DNA of 64,000 nucleotides from assembly GCF_028898945.1 (NCBI RefSeq), contig NZ_CP118607.1, positions 1,846,001 to 1,910,000 on the forward strand, read 5' to 3'. This document shows positions 62,920 through 64,000 of the stretch, in pieces. Source of the DNA: Pseudomonas sp. PSKL.D1 (GTDB taxonomy: Bacteria; Pseudomonadota; Gammaproteobacteria; Pseudomonadales; Pseudomonadaceae). The notes under the pieces are model-generated. The model did not search any database. It was not told the origin of the DNA and was given only the letters and a program-made list of their open reading frames with translations. The translations under genes and the position numbers were made by a program. Position 1 is the first letter of the stretch; each line of letters starts with the position of its first letter.

Positions 62920-63215
62920 GTCAACAAAGCGCTGTTGAAATCAGCACCCGCAAACCCCGCCCTTTGACGGGCCAATCCCATTTCGGCACGTGCCATAGTG
63001 CACACGGTCCCATGTTTTTGGTATGCGCAGGTGTCGATGGCGAGGATGCGCTGGTCTGTGCTGTGGCGGCACTTAAAGCCGCCTATGAAACCAACGCATT
63101 GGCGTTGGAGAAGGCTAAGGAGCCGATGCGTAGCTTGCTGACTGCAACGGAAAATTCGTTGGAGAAAGGGTTGGCGCTGGCAGAGGCCGTGCTCGAGGGC
63201 CTGGAGCAGGATTGA
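62916..63215 (+). CDS. Small DUF3077/DUF6124-like protein
   Basis: This 99-residue protein (MSQQSAVEISTRKPRPL...) contains MFLVCAGVDGEDALVCAVAA and a C-terminal helix LEKGLALAEAVLEGLEQD, a pattern typical of the second half of Pseudomonas DUF3077/DUF6124 proteins. It starts inside the stop of the 26-residue ORF, so its translation is probably coupled to it. Function is unknown. A REP pair lies just downstream. Confidence 0.6.
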   Translation: MSQQSAVEISTRKPRPLTGQSHFGTCHSAHGPMFLVCAGVDGEDALVCAVAALKAAYETNALALEKAKEPMRSLLTATENSLEKGLALAEAVLEGLEQD

Positions 63216-63275
63216 GCCGCAGACGCGGCCTGTTTGATGTGGCAGAGGTCGGAATTGCCGGGGCTGCGTTGCAGC

Positions 63276-63339
63276 CCATCGCGGATAAATCCGCTCCTAC
63301 AGGGGGGCGCGTCTGTAGGAGCGGATTTATCCGCGATGG
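63276..63339. repeat. REP pair, perfect 26-bp inverted repeat
   Basis: Arms 63276-63301 and 63314-63339 are perfectly complementary around a 12-base loop. The unit CCATCGCGGATAAATCCGCT is the same as in the fds-side pair at 49982-50046. It lies between the small gene and the 3' end of arsB. Confidence 0.9.
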
Positions 63340-63359
63340 GGCCGACCCAGGAGAACGCT

Positions 63360-64000
63360 TCAGAAGCTTAACCGCACGGCCAACGCCGCCAACGTCACCA
63401 GCAACACCGGCACGGTCAGCAGCACCCCGACCTTGAAGTAATACCCCCAGCCAATCACCACCCCCTTGCGTGCCAGCACGTGCAACCACAACAAAGTCGC
63501 CAGGCTGCCAATCGGGGTGATCTTCGGCCCCAGGTCGCAACCAATGACATTGGCGTAGATCATCGCTTCGCGCACCACCCCTTGGGCATCCGAGGCATGG
63601 ATAGACAATGCCCCGATCAGCACGCTGGGCAGGTTGTTCATCACCGACGAAAGCAGCGCAGCAATCAACCCCGTGCCCAATGAAGCGGCCCACAGCCCGT
63701 GCCCGGCCAGCCAGTCAAGCGCGCCGGTGAGCGAGTCGGTCAGGCCTGCATTACGCAGCCCATACACCACCAGGTACATACCCAGCGAAAACACCACGAT
63801 CTGCCAAGGTGCCTCGCGCAACACGCGGCGGGTGGAGATGACATGGCCACGGGCAGCCACAGCGAACAGCACGGCGGCGCAGGCCGAGGCCACGGCGCTG
63901 ACCGGGATGCCCAAAGGCTCAAGCACGAACAGGCTGGCCAGCAACGCCACCAGCACCACCCAGCCAACGCGGAAAGTGGCGCGGTCACGCACGGCCATGG
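63360..64000 (-). CDS. arsB: Arsenite efflux membrane protein ArsB, C-terminal half
   Basis: The gene runs off the right edge, leaving about 213 residues. Typical ArsB segments are [20 protein letters not shown] and [19 protein letters not shown], with about six membrane helices. ArsB exports arsenite, alone or with the ArsA ATPase. The start and any arsR gene lie outside the window. Confidence 0.92.
   Translation of the reverse strand, partial: MAVRDRATFRVGWVVLVALLASLFVLEPLGIPVSAVASACAAVLFAVAARGHVISTRRVLREAPWQIVVFSLGMYLVVYGLRNAGLTDSLTGALDWLAGHGLWAASLGTGLIAALLSSVMNNLPSVLIGALSIHASDAQGVVREAMIYANVIGCDLGPKITPIGSLATLLWLHVLARKGVVIGWGYYFKVGVLLTVPVLLVTLAALAVRLSF

Noticed and set aside
13499..63339. 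Repeated 24-28-base units considered as a CRISPR array
   Set aside because: They are scattered singly or in inverted pairs over 50 kb, not in regular direct repeats with spacers, and no cas gene is present. They are REP elements.

Overview
The window is GC-rich chromosomal DNA from a fluorescent Pseudomonas, most likely of the P. putida group. The evidence is a PvdL-type pyoverdine chromophore synthetase next to pvdS, the copRS/cupredoxin/queF/vacJ/rssBC/tal/dusA gene order shared with other pseudomonads, and many copies of the putida-type REP repeat (core GTAGGAGCGGATTTATCCGC). I saw no rRNA, tRNA, CRISPR array or prophage. Two genes run off the ends: pvdS on the left and arsB on the right.

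Layout. 1-13474: divergent pvdS (partial) and pvdL; the pvdS promoter carries a Fur box and pvdL has a candidate PvdS-type promoter. 13595-16909: a translationally coupled thiol-redox operon (dsbD, an Lgt-like/TlpA fusion, dsbG). 17187-23299: a periplasmic molybdenum hydroxylase operon (Mo subunit with Tat signal, 2Fe-2S subunit, triheme cytochrome c) with its maturation genes (XdhC and MocA-like). 23316-27611: a polymorphic-toxin locus on the minus strand, with a Tde1/Ntox15-like DNase effector, one intact immunity gene, an immunity remnant, an immunity gene split by an IS5-family (IS427-type) element, and a third immunity gene.

27970-32004: two two-component systems, QseBC/PmrAB-like and CopRS/CinRS-like. 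The second is divergent from a copper-responsive cupredoxin and queF. 33685-41587: core genes (DUF4404, a degenerate PhnX-like HAD protein, mlaA/vacJ, rssB-rssC, a PhoD-like phosphatase, tal, dusA). 41588-44488: a small DUF3077/DUF6124-like gene behind a structured leader, then a hipA-hipB toxin-antitoxin pair in reversed order. 44865-49967: an NAD-dependent formate dehydrogenase operon, fdsGBAD. 50140-51957: an SbmA/BacA-like ABC exporter-fold transporter. 52006-57625: an amino-acid-type ABC importer operon with an M20 amidohydrolase, a DUF1989 protein and an XRE-cupin regulator.

57869-61687: an SOS cluster (SRAP/YedK, umuD, an MFS gene, umuC) with two near-consensus LexA boxes. 61719-63215: an AT-rich orphan gene and a second copy of the structured leader in front of a split small gene. 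63360-64000: arsB.

The points most worth a second look are: (i) the effector/multi-immunity array with a decaying copy and an exact, reconstructable IS insertion; (ii) two copies, about 20 kb apart, of a roughly 200-nt leader with the same succession of hairpins, each preceding a small ORF that begins M-x-K-(K)-IVPDPPF; (iii) the importer/M20/DUF1989/XRE-cupin operon, whose substrate is unknown; (iv) an AT-rich orphan gene between umuC and the second leader. All names rest on motif recognition by eye. No database search was run.
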